Shown here one piece after another: positions 26,015-34,138 of a DNA stretch of 64,000 nucleotides. The position numbers and the translations under genes were made by a program. The notes under the pieces were generated by a model that did not search any database, was not told the DNA's origin, and was given only the letters and a program-made list of their open reading frames with translations. The first letter of the stretch is position 1. Each line of letters begins with the position of its first letter. Source of the stretch: CAWAND01 sp963783335 (GTDB lineage Bacteria > Chloroflexota > Anaerolineae > Anaerolineales > E44-bin32); NCBI GenBank assembly GCA_963783335.1, contig CAWAND010000002.1, forward strand, positions 368,062 to 432,061, given 5' to 3'.

Positions 26015-26998
26015 ATGAAACTGCGTGAATTAGGAAGCACGGGTTGGCAGGTCTCCACCATCAGCTTTGGCTCATGGGCCATCGGCGGGGAATGGGGATC
26101 GGTCGAAGACGATGAATCACTGGCCTCGCTCCATCGGGCGGTGGACTTGGGCGTCAACTTTTTCGATACGGCCGACGTGTACGGCGACGGCCGCAGCGAG
26201 CGCTTGGTGGCGAGGCTGAGGGAAGAACGTTCGGAGGAAATTCACATAGCTACCAAAGCCGGACGGCGGCTCGACCCGCATGTGGCCTCCGGCTACAACC
26301 GCGCCAACTTGACGTCGTTTGTCGATCGCAGCTTGCGCAACCTGAACACGGAAACCATCGATCTCCTGCAGCTCCACTGTCCTCCTACCGATGTCTACTA
26401 CATGCCCGAGGTCTTCGGCGTGCTCGATGATTTGGTCCAAGCCGGCAAGCTGCGCTACTACGGGGTGAGTGTCGAGAAGGTCGAGGAAGCCCTCAAGGCC
26501 ATCGAGTACCCCAATGTTCAGAGCGTCCAGATCATCTTCAACATGTTTCGCCATCGGCCGGCGGAGCTCTTCTTCCAGCAGGCCAAGGTGCGCAAGGTCG
26601 GCATCCTGGCGCGCGTTCCGCTCGCTTCGGGCATGCTGACCGGCAAGTTTAAACCGGACCAGACCTTCGCCGCCGACGACCATCGCCACTACAACCGCCA
26701 TGGTGAACAATTCGACCGCGGGGAGACGTTCTCCGGGGTCGACTATCAGGTTGGCTTGCAGGCGGTGGATGAGCTGGAAGCGGCCTGCCCCGAGGGGATG
26801 AGCATGCCCCAGTTCGCCTTGCGCTGGATCTTGATGTTCGATGCCGTGACGTGCGCCATCCCGGGAGCCAAGCGCACTTCACAGGTCGAAGAGAATGTCC
26901 GGGCCGCCGATTTGCCGCCTCTGCCGTCGGAGACGATGGACGCCGTGGATGCTATCTACAATCGGCATATCCGCCCCCAGGTGCATCAACGGTGGTAG
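26015..26998 (+). CDS. Aldo/keto reductase
   Basis: The protein has 327 residues with a TIM-barrel aldo/keto reductase pattern. The motif FFDTADVYGDGRSERLVARL carries the catalytic Asp and Tyr (about residues 48 and 53), the IATKAGRRLDP region carries the active-site Lys, and DLLQLHCPP carries the His. The NADPH-binding C-terminal segment is CAIPGAKRTSQVEENV. It reduces carbonyl substrates, but the specific one is unknown. ATG 26015 was chosen over earlier starts because RBS-like GGAAG is upstream and the conserved MKLRELGSTG begins there. It is followed at some distance by the GltD-like gene, without evidence of coupling. Confidence 0.9.
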   Translation: MKLRELGSTGWQVSTISFGSWAIGGEWGSVEDDESLASLHRAVDLGVNFFDTADVYGDGRSERLVARLREERSEEIHIATKAGRRLDPHVASGYNRANLTSFVDRSLRNLNTETIDLLQLHCPPTDVYYMPEVFGVLDDLVQAGKLRYYGVSVEKVEEALKAIEYPNVQSVQIIFNMFRHRPAELFFQQAKVRKVGILARVPLASGMLTGKFKPDQTFAADDHRHYNRHGEQFDRGETFSGVDYQVGLQAVDELEAACPEGMSMPQFALRWILMFDAVTCAIPGAKRTSQVEENVRAADLPPLPSETMDAVDAIYNRHIRPQVHQRW

Positions 26999-27095
26999 GC
27001 GCACGACAGGTGGGCTGACCCTCACGGCATCTGACGGGGGCTTGGTCGCACGGTTCGGCACTACGGGCAACAGCACACGCTGGTCCTCTCCCCAT

Positions 27096-27113
27096 TAGTG
27101 ACAAATTTCACAA
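27096..27113. promoter_or_regulatory. Palindromic operator-like site F (TAGTGA-N6-TCACAA)
   Basis: TAGTGACAAATTTCACAA has one mismatch in the left arm relative to TTGTGA. It ends 93 bases before the GltD-like gene. A possible -10 hexamer TACGAT lies at 27157-27162. Confidence 0.5.
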
Positions 27114-27205
27114 GTTCAGATGACAAGTGAGGCTTCAGCCGCGGCCGTCCTCGGCCTACGATCTGATGGGAGCCATGTCTGCGCGCAAAGGCTGGAGGTA
27201 AACCA

Positions 27206-28630
27206 ATGACTGCTGAACGGCCGCCCGTCGATCGCAAAGCACGCCTCAAAGCCGTGCCGCCCAGCCCAGAGCTCCGGCCCGTGGCGGAACGCATCCACGA
27301 TTTCCAGCCGGCGCTGGTCGACCTCACGCCCGAAGAGGCCCAGGCGATCGCCGCCGTGTGCATCCACTGCCCCGATCCCGCACCTTGCCAAAAGGCTTGT
27401 CCGGCGGGGAACGACATTTCCGAGGCGTTGTGGTTGATCGAAGAAGGGGATTTCCTCGGTGCGGCCGAGGTGTACCGCCGCACCAGCACCCTGCCTGAGG
27501 TCTGCGGTCGGGTATGCCCCCATGAGGACCTTTGCCAGGGGGCCTGCGTGCGCAACAAGCGCGGCTTGCCCGTCTACACCGGGCAGCTGGAAGCCTTCGT
27601 TGCGGACTACGCCCGGGCGCACAATGGCCGGACCCTGCCTGTCGGACCCGACACGGGCAAGATGGTGGCGGTTGTTGGAGCGGGGCCATCCGGGCTCTCC
27701 TGTGCCGCCAGGCTTCGCCAAGCGGGACATCAAGTGACAATCTTCGACAAGAACCCGGCGCCGGGAGGCCTGCTGCGCTACGGAATCCCGGATTTCAAGC
27801 TGCCGGTGGAGGTGGTCCAAGATCAAGTGCAGGATCTTCTTGACGTGGGTGTGATCTTTGAGTTGGCCACCGAGATTGGGAGATCGCCTTCCATCGATGA
27901 TCTGTTCGAGAGTGGTTTTGACGCCGTCTACTTGGGGCCCGGGACATGGAAGGACACGCGATTGAACGCCCCCGGCGCCGACCTGCCTGGCGTTGTCCAG
28001 GCGAGCGAGTTCTTATACAAGGCCAAGGCTGACCTGAAGTCGTTGGCGTCTGGATTGGGCGGACTCGAAGGACTCGGCCGCCGACTTGTCGTAGTTGGCG
28101 GAGGCGACACAGCCTCCGACTGCATGCGAACGGCGCTCCGTCTGGGCGTGGAAGAGGTGACGTGCGTTTACCGGCGCACGGAGCAGGAAATGCCCGGGAG
28201 TCCCCATGATCGTCAACTGGCTCAAGAAGAAGGTGCTCAATTCAAGTATCTGATCCAACCCGTGCGATTCATCGCCGGCCCGGACGGCCGAGTAGCAGAA
28301 GTTGAATGCCTGAAATGCGAACTGGGCGAGCCGGATTCAAGTGGGCGGCCTCGCCCAATCCCGATCGAAGGCAGTGAGTTCACCCTGCAGGCGGACACGG
28401 TCATCCTCGCCCTCGGCTATTGGGCCGACGACGAGCTGACGACACATATTCCGGGTTTGGAGACCGAGCGAGGGGGGCTGATCGTGGCCGACGCCGAGAC
28501 CGGCGCCACCTCCAGGCCGGGGGTCTTCGCCGGCGGGGATGCCGTATCCGGTCCGGACCTGGTGGGGACGGCGATGGTGGCCGGGCACCATGCGGCCGCC
28601 GCCATCGACGAATATCTCAACCAGGGCTGA
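27206..28630 (+). CDS. GltD-like NAD(P)H/FAD oxidoreductase (glutamate synthase small subunit type)
   Basis: The 474-residue protein has an N-terminal Fe-S domain with two Cys sets, CIHCPDPAPCQKACP (CX2CX5CX3C) near residue 53 and CGRVCPHEDLCQGACV near residue 98. This is the dihydropyrimidine-dehydrogenase domain II (Fer4_20) type. An FAD motif (VAVVGAGPSGLSCAARL), an NAD(P)-binding motif (LVVVGGGDTASDCMRTAL) and the C-terminal FAD loop (GVFAGGDAV) follow. GltD or NfnB-type proteins shuttle electrons between NAD(P)H and Fe-S partners. No gltB or nfnA lies beside it, so it may act with an unlinked partner. Palindromic site F is upstream. It faces the metF/metV genes across a terminator hairpin. 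Confidence 0.87.
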   Translation: MTAERPPVDRKARLKAVPPSPELRPVAERIHDFQPALVDLTPEEAQAIAAVCIHCPDPAPCQKACPAGNDISEALWLIEEGDFLGAAEVYRRTSTLPEVCGRVCPHEDLCQGACVRNKRGLPVYTGQLEAFVADYARAHNGRTLPVGPDTGKMVAVVGAGPSGLSCAARLRQAGHQVTIFDKNPAPGGLLRYGIPDFKLPVEVVQDQVQDLLDVGVIFELATEIGRSPSIDDLFESGFDAVYLGPGTWKDTRLNAPGADLPGVVQASEFLYKAKADLKSLASGLGGLEGLGRRLVVVGGGDTASDCMRTALRLGVEEVTCVYRRTEQEMPGSPHDRQLAQEEGAQFKYLIQPVRFIAGPDGRVAEVECLKCELGEPDSSGRPRPIPIEGSEFTLQADTVILALGYWADDELTTHIPGLETERGGLIVADAETGATSRPGVFAGGDAVSGPDLVGTAMVAGHHAAAAIDEYLNQG

Positions 28631-28762
28631 GACACCGAAGCCATCGTTTCGTCGTGGGGGTCTCAATCCGCAGCCGCGTTTGCTCTGCTCGCTCCCCATA
28701 ACAACCTGATCGGCGGAGCCAACGGTCTACGGTTCTCAGCGAGCGACCACCTGACTGAATCC

Positions 28763-28789
28763 ACACACCGCCCAACGGGGGCGGTGTGT
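28763..28789. terminator. Bidirectional terminator hairpin
   Basis: A perfect 11-bp stem (ACACACCGCCC and its complement GGGCGGTGTGT) with a five-base loop lies between the convergent ends of the GltD-like gene (28630) and metF (28827). A short T-rich stretch follows on the plus side. Confidence 0.7.
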
Positions 28790-28826
28790 TCGTGTTCCAG
28801 ACGAGCTGCAGTCCGCTCTTTGTGTG

Positions 28827-29799
28827 CTAGACCTCGACGCCCGCCTCCTGGGCCACCAACGGAGAGTCCTGCGGTAAGGGGAGCGGCAGATCGGCCTCTG
28901 TCACCAGCCGGGCGACGATGTCCTCCCAGTGAACCGCCATGACGTGAATGCCTGAGATTCCAGGCGTCGCTTTGAGCTTCTCGATGATTTCAAGCGCGAT
29001 GGCCACGCCGGTCTCCTGCTGACTTTCTTTGTCCTTGGCATCATCCATGCGGCGGATGAACTCTTTCGGAATCTTGACTCCCGGGACGTCGTCGGCCATG
29101 AAGTGGGCGGCGTTGGCGCTTTTGAGCGGCACCAATCCGGCCAGGACGTAGACCTTGTCCAAGATGTTCCGCTTATCAAGGGCCTCCAGCCAGGACACGA
29201 AGCCGTCGTAGTCGAACACCGGCTGGGTCTGAATGAACTGGGCGCCGGCGTTGACCTTTTTCTCGGCTCGTAGGGCTTCATACTGCGGCAGGGCGCCGTA
29301 GGGCGATCCGGCCGCGCCCAAGAAGAACATCGGCGGCTGCTTGATGTTCCGACCATCCAGATAAATGTGCTCGTCTCTCATTCGGCGCAGCATCCAGATG
29401 AGCTGAACTGCGTCCATGTCGAACTGATCTGGCTTGGCGATCGGGTCCGGGCCAAACCGGTGATGGTCCCCGCTCAGGCAAAGGATGTTGCGGATCCCCA
29501 GGCCGGCGGCGCCCATCGCGTCAGATTGAAGCACGGTGCGCGTCCGGTCACGAGTCTGCAGCTGCATGACCGGCTCCAAACCGGCCTCCAGACACATGTG
29601 GCTCGAGGCGAGGCTGTTCATGCGGGCGGAAGCGGATGCATTGTCGGTGAAGTTGGCGGCTGTCACGTAGCCGGAAAGCCAGCCGACCTTCTTCTTGATG
29701 ATGTTGCCTGAAGCCCCGAGTGGAGGGGCGATTTCAGCCGTGACCACGAAGCGGCCCGTCCTGAGGCTGGCCTCCAGGAATGCGAGGCAGGTGCTTCAT
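28827..29799 (-). CDS. metF: Methylenetetrahydrofolate reductase, frameshifted near 29790
   Basis: This MetF TIM-barrel reductase has about 323 residues once one base is skipped. The intact part begins RTGRFVVTAEIAPPLGASGN and includes VQLIWMLRRMRDEH, NILCLSGDH, NVGAQFIQTQPVFDYDGFVSW-like segments and a helical end. The N-terminal start ATG 29799 (M-K-H-L) joins the family N-terminus LAFLEASLRTGRFVVTAEI only if one C is removed from the CTGCCTCGC run. As read, translation would have to begin at GTG 29747. The enzyme makes 5-methyl-THF, the methyl donor for the Wood-Ljungdahl carbonyl branch encoded nearby, and overlaps metV. Confidence 0.85.
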
Positions 29800-30322
29800 A
29801 GGCAGCAGGATGGTATTCGGCGTCGCCCTGCCACCAATCGGGTTGGCGCAGATCGCGAAAGAATTGATTCCACTCTCGATTGAATCGCTCCCGGTCGGTG
29901 ATGAAGTGAACCGGATGGGGTCCCTGTTTACGCTCCCGGTAGAACTGGACCAGGTCAATCCAGGTCTCGCGGCCAGCCCGCGACCCATCAATGGGCGGAT
30001 TTACTTCGAGCAGCTTGTCCAGCATGCCCAGGCGCTCGGCTCGCCGATAGATCACGAACCACGTGCAAGGCCGCGTCGGGTCCACCTCGCAGTGGTCCTC
30101 CGATGCGCCGCCACACAGGCCGTTTCTCAGGCCCTTGGGGCAGGTCAGGGCACAGACGAAGGCGGTTTCCTGGAGCAGGCAATTGCCGCACATGCGGCAG
30201 CCGAAAAGGACGCTCTTCAGGCTGCGTTCGCCGGCAGTGAATGCTCTGACCCAGGGGGAGATATCATCCCGGCGGAGAGGGTAGAAGGGGGGCTGATAAC
30301 GTCGTGGAGAGAAAACTGGCAT
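29663..30322 (-). CDS. metV: MetV-like zinc-finger partner of methylenetetrahydrofolate reductase
   Basis: The protein starts at ATG 30322 after GGAGG and has about 219 residues as read. Its core has the Cys cluster typical of MetV and of the N-terminal domain in fused MetF proteins: SVLFGCRMCGNCLLQETAFVCALTCPKGLRNGLCGG. It continues CEVDPTRPCTWFVIYRRAERL. In acetogens MetV binds MetF and supplies an Fe-S or Zn structural centre for ferredoxin-dependent electron bifurcation or reduction. The reading frame runs into the metF coding sequence until 29663. With the metF extra base removed it would end around 29734. It is probably translationally coupled to metF. Confidence 0.85.
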   Translation of the reverse strand: MPVFSPRRYQPPFYPLRRDDISPWVRAFTAGERSLKSVLFGCRMCGNCLLQETAFVCALTCPKGLRNGLCGGASEDHCEVDPTRPCTWFVIYRRAERLGMLDKLLEVNPPIDGSRAGRETWIDLVQFYRERKQGPHPVHFITDRERFNREWNQFFRDLRQPDWWQGDAEYHPAAYEAPASHSWRPASGRAASWSRLKSPLHSGLQATSSRRRSAGFPAT

Positions 30323-30547
30323 GGCTGCCTCCGTCCGGGGCGAACCCAAAACTTGCCGGCCCTGCTTCCGCTCGGGGGCAGACGCGCTGCCCAGGCAAGG
30401 ACGGACGGCATCGGCGCGCGAAGTACCGACAACATCGTACTTCCGGCGCGATCGGCCTGTCAAAGTGCGAATGTACTTGCTGGAGGTGTTCGAATGTCAC
30501 CGTCGCCGGCTGGTGTCTGGTGCACTCATCCGCTCAGGTGAGGGGTC

Positions 30548-31213
30548 TCAACCAAGGGGCTCGGTTGGCTCGTGGTGGTTTTTGGAGGGGATCGATCTGC
30601 CGTTGGTGGGGGGTGAGACGCTCAGCCAATGGTGCAGACGAGCCATCTTGGCGTACAGATAGGCCTGACTCTCAGGCGTGGCTTCACTCAACAAGGGGAT
30701 CCGACCGTGGATCGTGATCCCATACTGCTGCAGTTCTTCGAACTTCTGAGGGTTGTTGCTCAACAAGCGGATTGACCGGACGCCCAGGTCATTCAGGATG
30801 GCGGCCGCCAGTTCGTAGTTCCTTTCGTCGGCCTGATGGCCAAGGGCAAGGTTGGCGTCCACCGTATCGTAGCCCTCATCCTGCAGGTTGTACGCCTTGA
30901 GTTTGTCGCTTAATCCTATGCCGCGCCCTTCCTGGCGGAGATAGACAATCACACCTTGGCCGGCTCTGGCTACCAAATCCATGGCCGCCGCCAACTGCTG
31001 CCCGCAGTCGCAGCGCTGGGAGCCCATGACCTCCCCCGTGAAGCATTCCGAATGCACACGCACGGGCAGGTCTTCCTGCCCTTCCACTTCCCCCATGACC
31101 CAGGCCATGTGCTGCTTGTTGTCCAGATCGTTGGCGTAGAGCAGGAGTGTGAATTGTCCCGAACCGGTCGGAATCCTGGCTTTGCTGAGGACGGTAAGGT
31201 TTACCGCTTTCAT
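30548..31213 (-). CDS. ribA: GTP cyclohydrolase II
   Basis: The 221-residue enzyme contains the Zn-binding set SECFTGEVMGSQRCDCG and the GTP-binding segment YLRQEGRGIGLSDKLKAYNLQD. It also has GYDTVDANLALGHQAD and the C-terminal GVRSIRLLSNNP. It converts GTP to 2,5-diamino-6-ribosylamino-pyrimidinone phosphate, the first committed step of riboflavin synthesis. It matches the stand-alone GCHII length (about 200), not the RibAB fusion. Start ATG 31213 has GGAAG before it. It is upstream of metV/metF on the same strand and may be linked to flavoprotein supply. Confidence 0.92.
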   Translation of the reverse strand: MKAVNLTVLSKARIPTGSGQFTLLLYANDLDNKQHMAWVMGEVEGQEDLPVRVHSECFTGEVMGSQRCDCGQQLAAAMDLVARAGQGVIVYLRQEGRGIGLSDKLKAYNLQDEGYDTVDANLALGHQADERNYELAAAILNDLGVRSIRLLSNNPQKFEELQQYGITIHGRIPLLSEATPESQAYLYAKMARLHHWLSVSPPTNGRSIPSKNHHEPTEPLG

Positions 31214-31609
31214 CACTTCCACCCTTCCCACACTACGCCGAAATTCGACCATGGCGTATCCTGCCGTTTGGCCAGGTTCAACTTGCCAGCGACCCGGGTC
31301 TGACCCTCCCCCAACTCCCGGCCGAGAAACTTGGCAACCATTATAGCCACATCACCCTCGAGTCTCCCCTGTCCTTTGTCCGCATCCCATGGGCAGATCA
31401 TCACTCCAGAAATCAGCCAACAAGAGGGCTCTGCCAAGGCAAGAACCGTCAACTTTCGCCGCAGGCTGGCTCCCGCCAGGAGCAGATTCCTGAAGATTGT
31501 CACCTTTACCTTCTGGCCAGCGTGGTCGATAATTGAAAGGATCGGCGGTTGGGGGGTCAGGTTGATCCCGCCGCTGAACAGGTCCCTTTAGAGAAGCGAG
31601 AGCCATGGT
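31214..31609. other. Divergent intergenic region
   Basis: This 396-base region separates ribA (minus) and the homocysteine methyltransferase (plus) and should hold both promoters. I looked for FMN, SAM and cobalamin riboswitch cores and saw none. No coding region is convincing. Confidence 0.4.
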
Positions 31610-32515
31610 ATGCGGACAACACTGGACGATCTCCTCAAGGCCGAGGGGCCGATTTTGGCCGACGGTGCGATGGGTACGGAATTGATGAACATGGGGCTTG
31701 AAGGAGGGGAGTCGCCGGTCCTCTGGAATGCAACCCAGCCAGAGAAAGTCATGGCGGTTCATCGGGCCTACATCGAAGCCGGTGCCCAGATGATTCTGAC
31801 CAACACCTTCTCCGGCAACCGGTTGAGGTTGGAACTGCATGGGCTGGGCGACCGAGCCAGGGAGCTCAACCAGCTGGGCGCATCGCTGGCGCGCCAGGCA
31901 GCTGATGCCGTCGACCAGGGTGTGGTGGTGGCCGGGGATCTGGGCCCAACAGGTCACGTCCTGGCTCCGTTGGGGGATCTTGAATACGCCGACGCCGTCG
32001 ACGCCTTTCAGGAGCAAGTCGAGGCCATGATCTCGGTGGGCATCGACGCCTTCTGGATTGAGACCATGTACGATCTGGAGGAAGTCCGGGCAGCCGTCGA
32101 GGGCGTGCGCAGGGTCAACTCGGAGGTCCCCATCATTGCCACCATGACCTTTGATACGAACGGGCGGACGATGATGGGCACCACGCCGGAACAAGCCAGT
32201 GAGACCCTTGGAACGCTCGGCCTGGTCGCTCAAGGGGGCAACTGCGGAAACGGGGTGGTCGAGATCCTGACTGTGGTGGAGAAGATGCACGCTGCATCCG
32301 ACGAACGGCCCCTGGTCGCCAAAGCCAACGCAGGCATACCTCACCTCGGCGACGACAATATGGCTCACTACGATGCCACGCCGGAGGCCATGGGAGAGTA
32401 CGCCGTCAAGGCGATGGAGCAGGGGGCCCGCATCATCGGCGGCTGCTGCGGCAGCACGCCGGAGCATATTCGCGCCATGCGGGAAGCCCTGGCTGGCGTG
32501 ACGTCCCAGTCCTAA
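31610..32515 (+). CDS. Homocysteine S-methyltransferase-domain protein
   Basis: The 301-residue protein has the homocysteine-binding TIM-barrel of BHMT and of the MetH N-terminal module. It begins LADGAMGTELMNMG and has the zinc ligands in QGGNCGNG (about residue 209) and IIGGCCGSTPEHI (Cys pair near 279-280). It methylates homocysteine to methionine with a methyl donor that cannot be deduced, such as betaine, S-methylmethionine, or methyl-corrinoid supplied by another protein. No B12-binding domain is fused. It ends just before the palindromic site G region of the CODH operon. Confidence 0.87.
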   Translation: MRTTLDDLLKAEGPILADGAMGTELMNMGLEGGESPVLWNATQPEKVMAVHRAYIEAGAQMILTNTFSGNRLRLELHGLGDRARELNQLGASLARQAADAVDQGVVVAGDLGPTGHVLAPLGDLEYADAVDAFQEQVEAMISVGIDAFWIETMYDLEEVRAAVEGVRRVNSEVPIIATMTFDTNGRTMMGTTPEQASETLGTLGLVAQGGNCGNGVVEILTVVEKMHAASDERPLVAKANAGIPHLGDDNMAHYDATPEAMGEYAVKAMEQGARIIGGCCGSTPEHIRAMREALAGVTSQS

Positions 32516-32958
32516 GGCGCGATCTCCGGGTTTGGCTGCCGGAACCAGCCGGCCCGCCCCCTCCCACATCCCCAAAGGTGACATTCGACCCAGGCAGATT
32601 GTGAAGGATTTCACAATCTGCTTTTCGCCATGACGGTTGTAGGCTTGACCCCGGCCAGGGCAGACGCCTTGGGGCACCTGGGCGGCCCAATCGGATAGGT
32701 ATCCCCAACCCAAATAGGGAGGCGGCATCCATTTGTGCCCTGCCTTGGTGTAGTCGCGGCCACCGAACCCCGCTGGCAGAGGGGTTTCGTGAGGTGAATC
32801 TCACCAAGACGCCAGTCCCGGTGTCCATTGTGTCCATTTGCACAATCAGGACGACTGACTAGCGGAAGGGGTGACTTTCCCCACTATAGGATTACAGCCT
32901 GCATTTCAATACTTAACAATCAAAGCGTTCAATCGACCGGAGTTCCTTGCGAGGGGAT
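32516..32958. other. Regulatory gap upstream of the CODH/ACS operon
   Basis: This 443-base region holds palindromic site G (32599-32616) and otherwise no gene. A possible -10-like TAGGCT at 32640-32645 follows site G. The region nearest the DUF166 gene is AT-richer. Confidence 0.5.
32599..32616. promoter_or_regulatory. Palindromic operator-like site G (TTGTGA-N6-TCACAA), extended palindrome
   Basis: TTGTGAAGGATTTCACAA is flanked so that the full inverted repeat has 12-bp perfect arms, GCAGATTGTGAA and TTCACAATCTGC, around a GGAT centre (32594-32621). It is the best-conserved site of the family. It lies 343 bases before the start of the CODH/ACS operon and after the homocysteine methyltransferase gene. 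Confidence 0.7.
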
Positions 32959-33744
32959 ATGTCGGTAGGTCTTCCTGGTTCGTGGGAGGGGACCTTTAGA
33001 CTTCTCGCTCTTACCCAAGGTTTGTGGGGTGAGCGAATCGTGGCGAATTTGCGCGTCGAATCCCCGGACTGGGAAGTCAACGCCTGGTCTGCGCCGCCGG
33101 CCATGCCGCTGGTGGTGGACGATCCCGATGAGTTCCTCCCCGATACACTGCCACAAGTTGACCTGCTCTTAGCGCTCGGCGACACGCCCGGGCTGGTGCA
33201 GCTCGTGCCGGATGCGGTTCGCATGAGCGGAGCGAAGGCCGTCCTGGCGCCCATCGACCGCGAAACAGCCCTGCCGGATGGGTTGGCCCATCAGCTCAAG
33301 GGGTGGTTGGCCGACATGGGCGTGCCGGCGGTTTTCCCCAAGCCGTTCTGCTCACTGACCCAAGATTCGATTAACTTTCCCCCACTGGTGACCACCTACG
33401 ACGACCCCCTCATCCAGAGATTTGCGGCCCGCTTCGGCCGGCCCCAAGTCGAGATTGAAGTGGCTGATGGCCGCGTGTCGCGGGTTGTGATCATTCGCCA
33501 GGCGGCCTGCGGCTGTACGCAGTCCATCGCAGAGAGTTTGCCTGGCGTCCCGGTGGCGGATGCCCCCGAGGCGGCGGCCCTGATGCACCATCACTATCCA
33601 TGCTTGGCGAGCATGAACATCGACCGAGATTATCAAGACACCTTGATGCACGTGTCCGGCAACATTGTCAAGAAGGCGTTTCGAGAGGGGCTGGGCGAAC
33701 ACTACCGTCCGGGCTACGTCAGGCCGGACGGCTTGACCGACTGA
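32959..33744 (+). CDS. DUF166-family protein, first gene of the CODH/ACS operon
   Basis: The 261-residue protein matches the DUF166 pattern. The N-terminus reads RLLALTQGLWGERIVANLR, and PFCSLTQ and a Cys-rich central motif QAACGCTQSIAE carry potential metal or Fe-S ligands. A conserved HHHYPCLASMN segment is near the C-terminus. The family is found mostly in methanogens and anaerobes and has no established function. It has been seen near one-carbon and CODH genes, but that is a recollection I cannot verify here. ATG 32959 has GAGGGG very close. A TTG at 32947 with GGAG before it is an alternative start. It is 41 bases upstream of the HMA-like gene. Confidence 0.75.
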   Translation: MSVGLPGSWEGTFRLLALTQGLWGERIVANLRVESPDWEVNAWSAPPAMPLVVDDPDEFLPDTLPQVDLLLALGDTPGLVQLVPDAVRMSGAKAVLAPIDRETALPDGLAHQLKGWLADMGVPAVFPKPFCSLTQDSINFPPLVTTYDDPLIQRFAARFGRPQVEIEVADGRVSRVVIIRQAACGCTQSIAESLPGVPVADAPEAAALMHHHYPCLASMNIDRDYQDTLMHVSGNIVKKAFREGLGEHYRPGYVRPDGLTD

Positions 33745-33785
33745 CACACTTGAGAGGGATCGAAGTCCCGAAGGAGATGGGAACC

Positions 33786-34121
33786 ATGGAGAAGACAGTA
33801 CTCAACCTGCCGACGCTCTACGCAGACCATCACGTCTTGATCGTGCGCGACGCCTTGCTCGCGCTGGATGGCGTGTCCGAGATCTATGCCAGTTCGGCCT
33901 GGCGGCAAGCCGTTGTGACTTACGATCCGAGCACGACGGATCCGGCTGCCATTGAGGCGGCTGTGGTCGAAGCCGGTTACCCCGTAGGCGAGGCCGAGCT
34001 CCCGATGTTGGTTGAGCGGGAGAAGATCGGCCGCGATCCTCAGTGGGTGAAGTTCGACCAAAGGGTCAGCAAGACCAACCTGGCCGATTTGGAGATGTCC
34101 GGCGAGCACCGCCGGTACTAG
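33786..34121 (+). CDS. HMA-like (heavy-metal-associated fold) protein without CxxC
   Basis: A 111-residue protein. Residues about 4-68 have the beta-alpha-beta-beta-alpha-beta sequence pattern of HMA/CopZ domains (VLIVRDALLALDGVSEIYASSAWRQAVVTYDPSTTDPAAIEAAVVEAGY). At the position of the metal-binding M-x-C-x-x-C loop it reads YADHHV, so both cysteines are missing and a His pair is present. The C-terminal 40 residues are hydrophilic and unlike HMA proteins. It lies directly before cooS with AAGGAG for a ribosome-binding site. A nickel or iron delivery role to CODH is possible but inferred only from position. Confidence 0.7.
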   Translation: MEKTVLNLPTLYADHHVLIVRDALLALDGVSEIYASSAWRQAVVTYDPSTTDPAAIEAAVVEAGYPVGEAELPMLVEREKIGRDPQWVKFDQRVSKTNLADLEMSGEHRRY

Positions 34122-34138
34122 AAAAGGGAGGCGGGATG

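Noticed and set aside
31214..31609. Possible FMN, SAM or cobalamin riboswitch upstream of ribA or the homocysteine methyltransferase
   Set aside because: None of the conserved core sequences could be seen on either strand.
31352..32728. Minus-strand 458-codon frame opposite the homocysteine methyltransferase
   Set aside because: Antisense to a clearly conserved gene; shadow of its third-position GC bias.
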